A stretch of DNA of 64,000 nt from Chryseobacterium aquifrigidense (GTDB taxonomy: Bacteria; Bacteroidota; Bacteroidia; Flavobacteriales; Weeksellaceae). The stretch spans positions 2,149,910 through 2,213,909 of the forward strand of contig NZ_VFPD01000001.1 of assembly GCF_006716485.1 (NCBI RefSeq), given 5' to 3'. Position 1 is the stretch's first letter. The number at the start of each line of letters is the position of its first letter. Positions 34,473 through 42,856 of the stretch are shown here, one piece after another. A model generated the notes under the pieces. It saw nothing but the letters and a program-made list of their open reading frames with translations. It did no database searches and was not told the DNA's origin. The translations under genes were made by a program, and so were the position numbers.

Positions 34473-35206
34473 TATTCTATAAATTTATGTAAAAAAAGGG
34501 AAACCGTAGTGCCTTTATTTTCAGCGGAAATGATTTGGATGTTTCCATACAGCAAGGATATAAAATTTTTTACAATTTTCAAACTTAATCCCACGCCTTT
34601 CTCACCTGCAGTTCCCAGGAATACGGGATTATCATAATTGTAGATCGTAGGTAAATACTTTTCATGTATTCCTGTTCCGGAATCAATTACAGAAAGCACA
34701 ACCTGATCACCTTCTGTAATCGCCTGTAAATAAACATCCTGACCATCAAATGAATATTTTACCGCATTGTTAAAAATTTTGTCTAAAACATATTCCAGCA
34801 GCAGGCGATCACTTGTAAGAGATGCATTGTGATCTCCTTTATAATAAAAGTTAATATTTTTTTCCTTTAATTTAGCAGCGTATTTTTCTTCCAGATAGTG
34901 AAAAAGATCCATCACTATTATTTTAACAGGTTTGATCTGAAATTCCCCGTATTGTGTTTTTAGCCAGGCAACGCTATCCTGAATAGTTTGCAGATTCTTT
35001 TGGGTATCACGTTTTACCTGTGGCAATAACTTAAAAAAATCTTCCTCACTTAAAGTCTTTTGCTCCAGCTCTTCTGTAAGCCAAAGAAAGGTTCCAAACA
35101 ATTCTTTTGAGTCATGAGACAATATTGAAATCAGTCCGTTCTTGAAATTGATTTCATTTTCCAGTTTTTCGATTTTTAATTGGAGCTCGTTGATAAGATC
35201 ATTCAT
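34472..35206 (-). CDS. Soluble sensor histidine kinase
   Basis: A 244-residue kinase without membrane segments. A short coiled coil (residues 4-20) leads to ISILSHDSKELFGTF with H31 as likely phosphoacceptor. The ATPase domain includes LDKIFNNAVKYS (N box), VIDSGTGI (G1), EKGVGLSLKIVKNF (G2) and a C-terminal NKGTTVSLFL. With no sensory domain it must respond to a cytoplasmic cue or a partner. It is translationally coupled to the LuxR-type regulator by a one-base overlap. Confidence 0.9.
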   Translation of the reverse strand: MNDLINELQLKIEKLENEINFKNGLISILSHDSKELFGTFLWLTEELEQKTLSEEDFFKLLPQVKRDTQKNLQTIQDSVAWLKTQYGEFQIKPVKIIVMDLFHYLEEKYAAKLKEKNINFYYKGDHNASLTSDRLLLEYVLDKIFNNAVKYSFDGQDVYLQAITEGDQVVLSVIDSGTGIHEKYLPTIYNYDNPVFLGTAGEKGVGLSLKIVKNFISLLYGNIQIISAENKGTTVSLFLHKFIE

Positions 35207-35624
35207 AAATTAAGTATCACGGTTTAGAAGCTGTTTGAATTATTTTTTTTGAAAGAAAGCAGAAGGGTTATATTGTTTAAATGTGAATAAAAACATCCGT
35301 TTCAGGCCTTTCTTCAGGAACTGGCAAGTTAAAAAAAATATCATATTAGTTAAAAAAAAAGAATGGGATTTACTTGAAATAGTAAATCCCATATTTTATC
35401 TTACTAAAATCCACATTGCATAAACGGCAAAGTTGAAATTCATGAAAAGCGCTGAATTGTTGAGAAAGTTATCTGCTGGACTCTTAATACCAGAAGACGT
35501 TCCAAAGATTATGAAAGAAAAAACGAAAATGCCAGTGTTTATATTCTTGTACCAAATATCAGAAGATTAACTAATAAAATTTTAATTCAAACAGCTTGAA
35601 TTTTTCTCATGCAGTTAATTTGAT
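35207..35624. other. Gene-poor region upstream of the two-component pair
   Basis: The stretch separates the kinase start from the end of the pilus-like locus. It is AT-rich, and apart from the small plus-strand frame at 35442-35570 it shows no gene. No TAnnTTTG box was found for the kinase. Confidence 0.45.
35442..35570 (+). CDS. Possible small ORF (42 aa)
   Basis: An ATG-to-TAA frame of 42 residues, MKSAELLRKLSAGLLIPEDV followed by PKIMKEKTKMPVFIFLYQ and an acidic end. It has a helical start and a short hydrophobic tail, and codon use looks like that of the neighbours. I do not recognise it, there is no promoter, and chance cannot be excluded. It is the only frame of interest in an otherwise empty region. 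Confidence 0.28.
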   Translation: MKSAELLRKLSAGLLIPEDVPKIMKEKTKMPVFIFLYQISED

Positions 35625-35662
35625 AATATCGTGCTGATCAGTCGATTGATCAGCACGATATT
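35625..35662. terminator. Perfect 16-bp stem hairpin after the 477-aa gene
   Basis: AATATCGTGCTGATCA and its exact complement flank a six-base loop. A second, weaker hairpin (AATGCTC/GAGCATT, 35665-35687) directly follows the stop codon. The large stem lacks a long T-tract, so it could be a terminator, an RNA-stabilising 3' structure or a protein site. Confidence 0.6.
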
Positions 35663-35688
35663 AAAATGCTCTATAAGGAAGAGCATTG

Positions 35689-37122
35689 TTAAATTGCCGT
35701 AAAGCTATAATAAACATTGATGGAGTAAGTAGTATTTTCCTTACCAACCAAACTTTGGCCACTCTCAGGTGATATGGTATATCTTATATTCAGTCCCCGG
35801 TCCAAAACCGGTGCTCCGTTAAAGAGTATTTTTTGAGGCGTTTTGGATAAGGGTGCACTTACAGAACTTCCATCCACACCAATTTGTAATATGTTGGAAT
35901 TGATGCTGGTCTGCAGCCCCCCTTTCTTGAAATAATTTTCATCCGATTTTACATAGAGCTCAAAATTTTCATTATTGGACAACATAATCTGGTTGGGAAT
36001 CATTTGTGACTGACCTTCGGTGTACTGGGCAGCGGTATTAAAATTAAAGTTGACGTTGCGTCCGGAACTGGGAATGGTGATCTCAGACAGAGGAAGCACC
36101 TTTAACTGAACGGCTGTATTTTGCAAACTGTTAATTGAATTATCTGTACTTCTGGCATTGAAGTTCAATTCAAAAGTATATGTTCCGGCTTCAAAAAAGA
36201 AGTTTTTAAAATCTTCCGCAGACACATAAAGCTGAGGAATGAAGCTGTTTCTGTTTCCTGCTGCAACACTGAAATTAGCAGCGGAAAAATTCTGAAAATC
36301 GGAAGATAAGGCTTTGGTGGTGAGTGCCGATCCGTTACTGCCTAATTTAATGCTTGCTATATTTCTGGTTCCCGGAACACCTTTAGAGGAGGTAAACTGA
36401 ATGTTTGTGCCAGCAGCTTTCGCCCAAAAATTAAAATCAACCGTATTTGCGATTTCCGTGTTTCCCAAATCCCACAACCGCGTGCTTGTACTGCGGTAAT
36501 CATTCAGAGAAGATATTTCTATGTATTTTGTTAAGGAGTTTGCGACCCATCGTATAGATGAAGGAATAACTAAAATTGTTTTAAAATTATGTGGTGTGAA
36601 ATCATTATAATTCTGAGTGATATCCATGGAGTAATTTCCGGCCCGGAAGGCATTGGCAGTAAATTGTGAGGCAGGAATTTTAAATGTAAAATTGATATTT
36701 CCGCGGTTAAATCCTCCCGCGAGACTGATTGATGGCGGTTCAAACCATTTTATAGCGCTTGTACTGAACGACTGAAACCCTGGCAAATAACCTGAAAGTC
36801 CGGTATATGGCAGCTGCCCGCCCATACTTTCCAACTGCCACAGAAGAGTGGAACCGGGTAAGGTAAGTGAGGAAGAAGAGTGAGTAAAATTTGGTCCGGA
36901 AACAGAGGTAAAGGTAGGAGCTGTTGGGAGTAATCCCAAAAAGGCATAATCCCAGTTGGTTCTGTTGGCGTTCGTCATTACTCTTGTAGGCACTGAAGTA
37001 AATTCGGTCCTGTTAAAAATATTATTATCGGGAACTGACAGGTAGATATCCTGAGCTTGCGTAGCTGCAGCCCCGCAGAACACGGTAAAAATTCCTACTA
37101 GAAAAACCCTCATCTTTTTCAT
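35689..37122 (-). CDS. Secreted multi-domain beta protein, candidate fibre tip subunit
   Basis: A 477-residue exported protein (signal peptide ends TQAQ, about residue 23). No family is recognised with certainty. Three segments close with a similar strand pattern: FRAGNYSMDITQNY (about 160), FEAGTYTFELNFNA (about 315) and ENTTYSINVYYSFTAI at the very C-terminus. The 181-residue repeat proteins of the locus end in the same style (GTYTQTVTYTATAL). This suggests three pilin-like domains, the last being polymerisable. It follows the 934-residue barrel gene by ten bases and so belongs to the chaperone/barrel operon. A tip adhesin role is inference from architecture and position. Confidence 0.75.
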   Translation of the reverse strand: MKKMRVFLVGIFTVFCGAAATQAQDIYLSVPDNNIFNRTEFTSVPTRVMTNANRTNWDYAFLGLLPTAPTFTSVSGPNFTHSSSSLTLPGSTLLWQLESMGGQLPYTGLSGYLPGFQSFSTSAIKWFEPPSISLAGGFNRGNINFTFKIPASQFTANAFRAGNYSMDITQNYNDFTPHNFKTILVIPSSIRWVANSLTKYIEISSLNDYRSTSTRLWDLGNTEIANTVDFNFWAKAAGTNIQFTSSKGVPGTRNIASIKLGSNGSALTTKALSSDFQNFSAANFSVAAGNRNSFIPQLYVSAEDFKNFFFEAGTYTFELNFNARSTDNSINSLQNTAVQLKVLPLSEITIPSSGRNVNFNFNTAAQYTEGQSQMIPNQIMLSNNENFELYVKSDENYFKKGGLQTSINSNILQIGVDGSSVSAPLSKTPQKILFNGAPVLDRGLNIRYTISPESGQSLVGKENTTYSINVYYSFTAI

Positions 37123-37132
37123 ACTTTTAAAT

Positions 37133-39937
37133 TTAAAACTTTTTCACCTTAATGGTAGTGTCTTTCTTCTTGTATTCAAAAACCACGGTTTTTGAATACC
37201 CTTCTTTTGTCACCTGAATCGTTTGGGTAGGTTGTGTATAGCTGTATTTGTCATTTTCAATATAGAGGTTGTATTTCCCATCTTTCAGGAAAAACTCAAA
37301 CTCATTTTTTTGGTTAACCACAGCAGTATAGATGGCACCATCTTCACCTTTTGCATACACTACTATTCCGGTTACATCTGTTTCCAAAACATCGTAAGCC
37401 TGTTTGATCTCTGTTAATTTTCCACTTACTCTGATATTTTTTACCAGGCCTACTTTACGGTTAATATTGTTATGTACCATAATCAAAGGATCCATCATCA
37501 ACCGGGCACCCGCACTTTCGTTCACTTTCAGGGTGTATGTACCTTCAGGCACATTCTGAAAAACTACTTTTCCATTCTTATCCGTCATTGCTACATAATT
37601 GTCCAGCTTGACGATTTCATTAGCAAGTACCGGTTCACCGGATTCCAAAAGTCCATTGAAATTTTTATCTTCAAAGAACTGGAAAGCCACTTTATGATTT
37701 CCGAGAGCCGTAGCTGTGGTAAAATATTTTTTAATTCCCACTCTGTACTGGTAATAGCTGCCACTGGTTGAATATTCAGCCGTAGATTTATAACCGGAAA
37801 GATTAAAATAACCTGTGGTGGACCAGGAAGACGAGATCTTATATTCCAGATTACCGGTGATATTGCTGTTTAAATTCTTATAAAGTTCCGAATAGAAGGT
37901 TCCGGCTGAAAAAGATCCGGTCAGATTATGATTAAGCATCTGGAAATTATACGAAGCGTATACATTATAGTTGGCGAAATCACGGTTTACATCATAATAA
38001 GAATTTAAATCAAAAACACTGGTTGCGTTCCATTGCGCTGTTCCGTTGAGGGAGAATGACTTATATCTGTAAGACAGGGTTGTTTTCAAACTGTTGAACC
38101 AGTCCGGTTTATTGTTCTCTTTTGAATAAGAATATTCCGCCGTAAGGTTCAATCCATGGGCACCTAATGTAGTGCTGATATTGGCTTCCAACCTATATGA
38201 AAAAAGTTCCTGTGAGGTGTAAAAACTAGCTGTTTTCTGCTTTTCAACCTTAGGAGACAGGAGAAAATTCCACTTCTTTAAAGAAAACTGGTAACCTATT
38301 CCCAAAGCTTCTGTACTGTTGAAATAATAACGCAAATTTGAGGTGTTCCCAGGTTGGATTGGCTCACTCTGGAAACTCAGGAATTCAGGTTCTACCTGCG
38401 AATTCTGATATTGTATAAAAGCGCGCTGAGCACCAGAAAACTGGCGGCCGATCCTCTGATTTGAGAAAAAGGATCCCCGTTTGATCCCTGCATAGCTTTT
38501 GGTGGCAAAAGAGTTAACAGATTGTATATCCCATTTCCCTATTTTCCCCTCGTAATTAGCTCCCATTGAAGCTCCTGCGTTTTCATCTCTGTTCACAAGG
38601 CCTTTTTCATGGCTCAGGCCAACCTCCGTGCGAATTGCATGTTTATCACTGATTAACAATGATGTTACCGCGTTCGCTACCTGCGTATCTACGTTAAAGC
38701 GTGGATCATGGTCGAATAGATAGGACACTTTCCCATTGAAAGATTTAGCATTTCCAAAAGCATATTTTCCACCCGCTATGGTAGATCCTTCTGTTTGCTG
38801 GAAATAAGTACCGTACAGATTATAATTATTTTCCAGTGCAAGAATTTCAATCTGATTATTTTCACCAAATTTGGTAGAAACTTTCCCTCCTCTTCCGAAA
38901 ACCGGGTAATCGTAATCGCTGCTGTTAACATTTCCCAAGCGTAAAACCGTATTTTTTCTCTCCAGTTCCAGCCAGGTATCATACAGGTTATAACGGCCGT
39001 CTTCAACATAGTAATCTGCTCCGATATTGAAGTGCGATTTCAAATTCTCAGACACCCGAAATGCTGTATTTCCCCTTAATTGAAGATAATTGAAACCTGA
39101 ACTGTTTTCGTTGTAGCTCATTTCCGCAAAATTACTTCCGCTCACCGCTTCGTTTCCTCTGGCCATTTGTCTGTTATGCGATAAAATGACTAAGTAGAGC
39201 GTGTTGCTTCCCACAATTTTATTATCAAGCAGATCTGTGACGATTGCATTAATATTAAATTCCGGATAAAGTGTATTCTGTTTTCTGACTGCAATTTTGA
39301 TCTCAACCGTTTGTTTTTCTAAACCTTCCAGAGATAAAGTTTGCTGCTTTGGTAAAATTTCCAGGCCATCAGGAATAGATTGCAGATCAATCCTGACAGT
39401 TCGTTTACTATAGCCCTGGTTTTCTACAGTCAGCAGAATTGAGGATTGAGGCAAAGCGGGGTTAATGAAATTTTCGTAGTTGGCCGTATAAATTGCGATG
39501 TTTTTGTTCTCGCCTTTAGCAACTAAGAATGAGGCGCTTTCAGTTCTGGTAACTGTCGGGGTAGCGTACGAAACCTGGAATTTGATCTCATTGGATCTCA
39601 GTTTCATAAAATCCACGTTGGCAATCAACTTCACAGGAAGATTTTTAGACTGCCCCGCACTTAAGGTAAAGTCATTTTTGGGATAGAAAAGCAATCCCGG
39701 ATATTTTTCCTGAGGTATGATATTCTGAATGATAATCTCTTCAGAACTTTTATTCTCAATGACCAGGAAATTAGTAAAAGTAGAACCTTTCTCAACAGCA
39801 ACACTGTCGTTTTCAAAATGGATCTGAATATCCTTCCTTTCCTGTGCAAAAGCCCACGAAAACTGCAGAAGAACAAGTACAAAACATAAGATTGTTCTTC
39901 TTAGCACTGATATCGATATTCCATTCTGTGGTTTCAA
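37133..39937 (-). CDS. Large outer-membrane beta-barrel protein, usher-like candidate
   Basis: A 934-residue exported protein (signal peptide ends WAFAQ). Residues 30-260 look like two NEW3/COG1470-type Ig domains (FLVIENKSSEEIIIQNIIPQ; LLTVENQGYSKRTVRIDLQS). About 270-780 show dense alternating aromatic strands (NYLQLRGNTAF, SHFNIGADYYVED, LTGSFSAGTFYSEL, GYFNLSGYKSTAEYSTSGSY) expected of a barrel. A prealbumin/SdrD-B-like domain with FFEDKNFNGLLESGEPVLAN follows near 775, then another small beta domain and a Lys-rich end. There is no clear similarity to PapC signature motifs. Placement between a PapD-like chaperone and a pilin-like protein makes an usher function plausible but unproven. Confidence 0.8.
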   Translation of the reverse strand: MKPQNGISISVLRRTILCFVLVLLQFSWAFAQERKDIQIHFENDSVAVEKGSTFTNFLVIENKSSEEIIIQNIIPQEKYPGLLFYPKNDFTLSAGQSKNLPVKLIANVDFMKLRSNEIKFQVSYATPTVTRTESASFLVAKGENKNIAIYTANYENFINPALPQSSILLTVENQGYSKRTVRIDLQSIPDGLEILPKQQTLSLEGLEKQTVEIKIAVRKQNTLYPEFNINAIVTDLLDNKIVGSNTLYLVILSHNRQMARGNEAVSGSNFAEMSYNENSSGFNYLQLRGNTAFRVSENLKSHFNIGADYYVEDGRYNLYDTWLELERKNTVLRLGNVNSSDYDYPVFGRGGKVSTKFGENNQIEILALENNYNLYGTYFQQTEGSTIAGGKYAFGNAKSFNGKVSYLFDHDPRFNVDTQVANAVTSLLISDKHAIRTEVGLSHEKGLVNRDENAGASMGANYEGKIGKWDIQSVNSFATKSYAGIKRGSFFSNQRIGRQFSGAQRAFIQYQNSQVEPEFLSFQSEPIQPGNTSNLRYYFNSTEALGIGYQFSLKKWNFLLSPKVEKQKTASFYTSQELFSYRLEANISTTLGAHGLNLTAEYSYSKENNKPDWFNSLKTTLSYRYKSFSLNGTAQWNATSVFDLNSYYDVNRDFANYNVYASYNFQMLNHNLTGSFSAGTFYSELYKNLNSNITGNLEYKISSSWSTTGYFNLSGYKSTAEYSTSGSYYQYRVGIKKYFTTATALGNHKVAFQFFEDKNFNGLLESGEPVLANEIVKLDNYVAMTDKNGKVVFQNVPEGTYTLKVNESAGARLMMDPLIMVHNNINRKVGLVKNIRVSGKLTEIKQAYDVLETDVTGIVVYAKGEDGAIYTAVVNQKNEFEFFLKDGKYNLYIENDKYSYTQPTQTIQVTKEGYSKTVVFEYKKKDTTIKVKKF

Positions 39938-39946
39938 AGCTTAATT

Positions 39947-40747
39947 TTAAAATTTAAAGTTTTTTTCTCCTACACGTAAATCATTGGATTCTGCCATTTT
40001 GATAATAACTACACCAAGAAAGTTCCCTGAAATGTTCTCTGGTAAAGAAAACTGAACAACCTGATTGGTATCCGGAAGCATAGAGATGGAAATAGCGGGT
40101 AATTTTATTTCCTTACCACTGTCTGTATTGGTAAGTTCAAACTCAACGGTGGCATCGTTGATGGTGTTTCCATCATTATGGATACTTACTGCCACTTTTC
40201 TGTTCGCTGCATTCTCACTTTTCACTTCTGAAATATTGGTAATATCCAGACTTTTCACATGGTTTCCCGGTGGAGTATAAAAGATGTGAAGCCCTACCTC
40301 AAATAAGGTGATAATACCAATACCATTCTGAATACGTGCCTTATCTGCCTGCTGAGGAAGTTGGGTGAAAAACAACATGCTGTTCGTAACGGCAGACGGT
40401 GATGCATTTGCCGGAATCTGCATGGTTACTACAATCTCTTTTGTACTTTTTGCAGGAACTGTTACAGCGTTTTCTAAGGTGGATACCCAGGAAGCGTTGG
40501 AAGTTTTTGAACTGCCTGCTTCAAGATAAACCTTATTTCCGTCTTCTTCTCTAACCCAGTCTTTGTAATTGAGATTAAAAACATAATCCTTATCCGAGCT
40601 GTTTTGAAGCGTGACTGTCTTTGTTACTTTTTCTCCCGGATTACCTGTAAAAAACAAGCGCGTAGGCGACATAGAGATACTTTGTGCCAGAAGTGAAGAA
40701 GATCCTGTGAGGATAAAGAAAATGAAAAGGTGAATAAACTTGTGCAT
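39947..40747 (-). CDS. PapD-like periplasmic fimbrial chaperone
   Basis: A 266-residue periplasmic protein with signal peptide ending LLAQ (about residue 22). The first Ig domain follows the chaperone pattern: SISMSPTRLFFTGNPGEKVT, KTVTLQNSSDKDYVFNLNYK, then VPAKSTKEIVVTMQIPANAS and the G1-like strand GIGIITLFEVGLHIFYTPPG. The second domain includes KVAVSIHNDGNTINDATVEF and VVQFSLPENISGNFLGVVII. Length is normal for a two-domain chaperone. It precedes the barrel gene by nine bases and lies 80 bp after the last repeat-protein gene, with a possible own -7 box at 40777. It would cap and deliver the beta-sandwich subunits encoded beside it. Confidence 0.85.
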   Translation of the reverse strand: MHKFIHLFIFFILTGSSSLLAQSISMSPTRLFFTGNPGEKVTKTVTLQNSSDKDYVFNLNYKDWVREEDGNKVYLEAGSSKTSNASWVSTLENAVTVPAKSTKEIVVTMQIPANASPSAVTNSMLFFTQLPQQADKARIQNGIGIITLFEVGLHIFYTPPGNHVKSLDITNISEVKSENAANRKVAVSIHNDGNTINDATVEFELTNTDSGKEIKLPAISISMLPDTNQVVQFSLPENISGNFLGVVIIKMAESNDLRVGEKNFKF

Positions 40748-40776
40748 GGTGTAAATAGTTTAATGATAAAGATTCC

Positions 40777-40784
40777 CAAAACTA
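40777..40784 (-). promoter_or_regulatory. Possible -7 box of the chaperone-barrel operon
   Basis: Minus-strand TAGTTTTG fits TAnnTTTG and lies 29 bases before the chaperone start. It would let the chaperone, barrel and 477-residue genes be expressed apart from the repeat proteins. Confidence 0.4.
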
Positions 40785-40827
40785 CTGAAAACATAGCAAA
40801 AGGAACCTTTACAAACTAAAATTTTTA

Positions 40828-41373
40828 TTATAAAGCAGTCGCAGTATACGTTACTGTTTGAGTATAAGTTCCGGCCGGTTTACCTAAAATATCAGAAGAT
40901 GAGGATTTTGCCGCTGGAATAGTGTAGTCCAGGTTCAATGTTAATGCACTTCCAAGAGGAGCATTGGATACCAAAGTCTGATCCGTTGCAGATAAAACTA
41001 CTGCGCTTTTTGTTCCGCCCATGGTTCCGGCAGCGGTAGCGGCTTTGATCGTCAGAACATTGACAGGGATTAAGTTGGTTCCATTCATAAAATTAGCACC
41101 TCCTGCTTTTACTTTAACATTAAAGTTCTTTGTAGAAGTAACTTTCAAAGAGTTGGCTTTGGTAATCGTCTGATCAGAGTTGTAGTCTGCTGCAGTAACA
41201 TAGTTAAAATCTACCGTATTACCAATAGCTGTACTTCCTGCATCGATAGAGATCACATCATTCAGGGTGATGTTTACCGTTGTAGTTGCGGTTGTATTTT
41301 GAGCTTGAACATTGTTAGTTCCAAATATGATTGCTCCAAAAGTTAAGGCTGTGATTACGATTTGTTTTTTCAT
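40828..41373 (-). CDS. Pilin-like secreted protein, copy A
   Basis: A 181-residue protein: signal peptide (MKKQIVITALTFGAIIFGTN..VQAQ, about 25 residues) and one beta-sandwich domain. It begins TTTVNITLNDVISIDAGS, has SLKVTSTKNFNVKVKAGG in the middle and ends GKPAGTYTQTVTYTATAL. The layout resembles DUF4402, spore-coat-U and CS1/CFA-type pilins, whose C-terminal strand carries the assembly signal; the family match is by eye. The mature part is identical to copies E and F and differs from C and D by one Val/Ala. Only the signal peptide of this copy begins MKKQ. It is nearest to the chaperone gene and carries the full regulated promoter (41427-41495). Confidence 0.85.
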   Translation of the reverse strand: MKKQIVITALTFGAIIFGTNNVQAQNTTATTTVNITLNDVISIDAGSTAIGNTVDFNYVTAADYNSDQTITKANSLKVTSTKNFNVKVKAGGANFMNGTNLIPVNVLTIKAATAAGTMGGTKSAVVLSATDQTLVSNAPLGSALTLNLDYTIPAAKSSSSDILGKPAGTYTQTVTYTATAL

Positions 41374-41426
41374 GATGATAATATTTTATTGTTATTTTTT
41401 ACTTAATTGTTCTCTTTTGTATACTG

Positions 41427-41495
41427 CAAATTTATAGTGGTGGCAAAAGTTTCTTTGTAGTGGAAAAAGGAAGTTCATGTAGTAAAATCACTACA
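41427..41495 (-). promoter_or_regulatory. Promoter and inverted-repeat element of copy A
   Basis: On the minus strand: inverted repeat TGTAGTGATTTTACTACA (41478-41495), a third half-site ACTACA (41456-41461) exactly 22 bp downstream of the inner one, then the -7 box TAAATTTG (41427-41434). The geometry (51 bp from the -7 box start to the inner half-site) is the same at copies C, D, E and F. Confidence 0.7.
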
Positions 41496-41523
41496 CTGCT
41501 TATTCATTTGATAAATAGAAAAA

Positions 41524-41549
41524 CCCTCAGCACTTCCAGGTACTGAGGG
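41524..41549 (-). terminator. Hairpin terminator after copy B
   Basis: CCCTCAG/CTGAGGG stem with a longer partly paired interior, followed on the minus strand by five T, 26 bases past the stop of copy B. Confidence 0.65.
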
Positions 41550-41574
41550 CAGATATATTGATGTGTTTTTTTTA

Positions 41575-42120
41575 TTATAAAGCAGTTGCAGTATAAGTAA
41601 CTGTTTGTGTATAAATTCCGGCTGGTTTACCTAAAATATCAGATGATGATGATTTTGCCGCTGGAATGGTGTAATCCAGATTCAGTGTCAATACACTTCC
41701 AAGAGGAGCATTGGATACTAAGGTTCTTTCTCCTGGAGATAAAACCACTTCGTTTTTGATTCCGCCCATATTTCCGGGAGCTTCTGCAGCTTTGATTATC
41801 AAAACATCTACAGGAATTGAGTTTGAACCATTAACGAAATGCGGTCCTCCTGCTTTTACCCTTACATTAAAATTCTTCGTTGAGGTAATTTTTAAAGAGT
41901 TGGCTTTGGTAATTGTCTGATCAGAGTTATAGTCTGCTGCAGTAACATAGTTAAAGGCAACTATCCCCCCAATTGCTGTACTTCCTGCATCGATAGAGAT
42001 CACATCGTTAAGGGTAATGTTAACAGCTGTGGTTGCGGCTGTATTTTGAGCTTGAACATTATTAGTTCCCAATATAACTACCCAAAAAGTTAAGGCTGTG
42101 ATGGCGATTTGTTTTGTCAT
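41575..42120 (-). CDS. Pilin-like secreted protein, copy B (divergent)
   Basis: Same 181-residue plan as its neighbours but divergent in the mature part: PHFVNGSNSIPVDVLIIKAA replaces the NFMNGTNLIPVNVLTIKAA region, and PGERTLVSNAPLGSVLTLNL replaces TDQTLVSNAPLG. Some changes (VDVLI, NEVVLS) approach copy G. The gap to the upstream copy C is only 66 bp; it keeps a -7 box (TAGATTTG, 42173-42180) but has lost the inverted repeat. It may be a minor or adaptor subunit. Confidence 0.83.
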   Translation of the reverse strand: MTKQIAITALTFWVVILGTNNVQAQNTAATTAVNITLNDVISIDAGSTAIGGIVAFNYVTAADYNSDQTITKANSLKITSTKNFNVRVKAGGPHFVNGSNSIPVDVLIIKAAEAPGNMGGIKNEVVLSPGERTLVSNAPLGSVLTLNLDYTIPAAKSSSSDILGKPAGIYTQTVTYTATAL

Positions 42121-42172
42121 GGCAGTAAGATTTAATTATTATTCTTGTTTAATGGTTCTCTTTTGAACCTTA

Positions 42173-42180
42173 CAAATCTA
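42173..42180 (-). promoter_or_regulatory. -7 box of copy B without the upstream repeat element
   Basis: Minus-strand TAGATTTG fits TAnnTTTG. Directly upstream lies the 3' end of copy C, so no room is left for the TGTAGT/ACTACA element. Confidence 0.5.
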
Positions 42181-42186
42181 CAGCTG

Positions 42187-42732
42187 CTACAAAGCTGTTG
42201 CAGTATAAGTTACTGTTTGAGTATAAGTTCCGGCAGGCTTACCTAAAATATCAGAAGATGAAGATTTTGCTGCTGGAATAGTGTAGTCCAGGTTCAATGT
42301 TAATGCACTTCCAAGAGGAGCATTGGATACCAAAGTCTGATCCGTTGCAGATAAAACTACTGCGCTTTTTGTTCCACCCATTGTTCCGGCAGCGGTAGCA
42401 GCTTTAATCGTCAGAACATTGACAGGGATTAAGTTCGTTCCATTCATAAAATTAGCACCTCCTGCTTTTACTTTAACATTAAAGTTCTTTGTAGAAGTAA
42501 CTTTCAAAGAGTTGGCTTTAGTAATCGTCTGATCAGAGTTGTAGTCGGCTGCAGTAGCATAATTAAAATCTACCGTATTACCAATAGCTGTACTTCCTGC
42601 ATCGATAGAGATCACATCATTCAGGGTGATGTTTACCGTTGTAGTTGCGGTTGTATTTTGAGCTTGAACACTGTTAGTTCCTAATATGATTGCTCCAAAA
42701 GTTAAGGCTGAGATTACGATTTGTTTTGTCAT
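42187..42732 (-). CDS. Pilin-like secreted protein, copy C
   Basis: A 181-residue member of the tandem set. Its mature part equals that of copy D and differs from A, E and F by Ala for Val in NYATAADYNSD. The signal peptide reads MTKQIVISALTFGAIILGTN. It alone ends with TAG instead of TAA: the last bases are fused to the shortened promoter region of copy B, which indicates a deletion at this junction. Confidence 0.85.
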   Translation of the reverse strand: MTKQIVISALTFGAIILGTNSVQAQNTTATTTVNITLNDVISIDAGSTAIGNTVDFNYATAADYNSDQTITKANSLKVTSTKNFNVKVKAGGANFMNGTNLIPVNVLTIKAATAAGTMGGTKSAVVLSATDQTLVSNAPLGSALTLNLDYTIPAAKSSSSDILGKPAGTYTQTVTYTATAL

Positions 42733-42785
42733 GGCAGTAATATTTTATTGTTATTTTTTATTTAATTGTTCTCTTTTGTATACTG

Positions 42786-42856
42786 CAAATTTATAATGGT
42801 GCTAACAGTTTCTTTGTAGTGAAAAAAGGAAGTTCATGTAGTAAAATCACTACATG
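42786..42856 (-). promoter_or_regulatory. Promoter and inverted-repeat element of copy C
   Basis: Minus-strand -7 box at 42786-42793 (reads TAAATTTG) and inverted repeat at 42835-42856, here extended to eight bases per arm (CATGTAGT/ACTACATG around AAAATC, plus-strand reading). A third half-site lies between them. Confidence 0.7.

Noticed and set aside
37472..37771. Plus-strand frame of 99 codons inside the 934-aa barrel gene
   Set aside because: Shadow frame; the minus-strand reading has signal peptide, domains and tight operon spacing.
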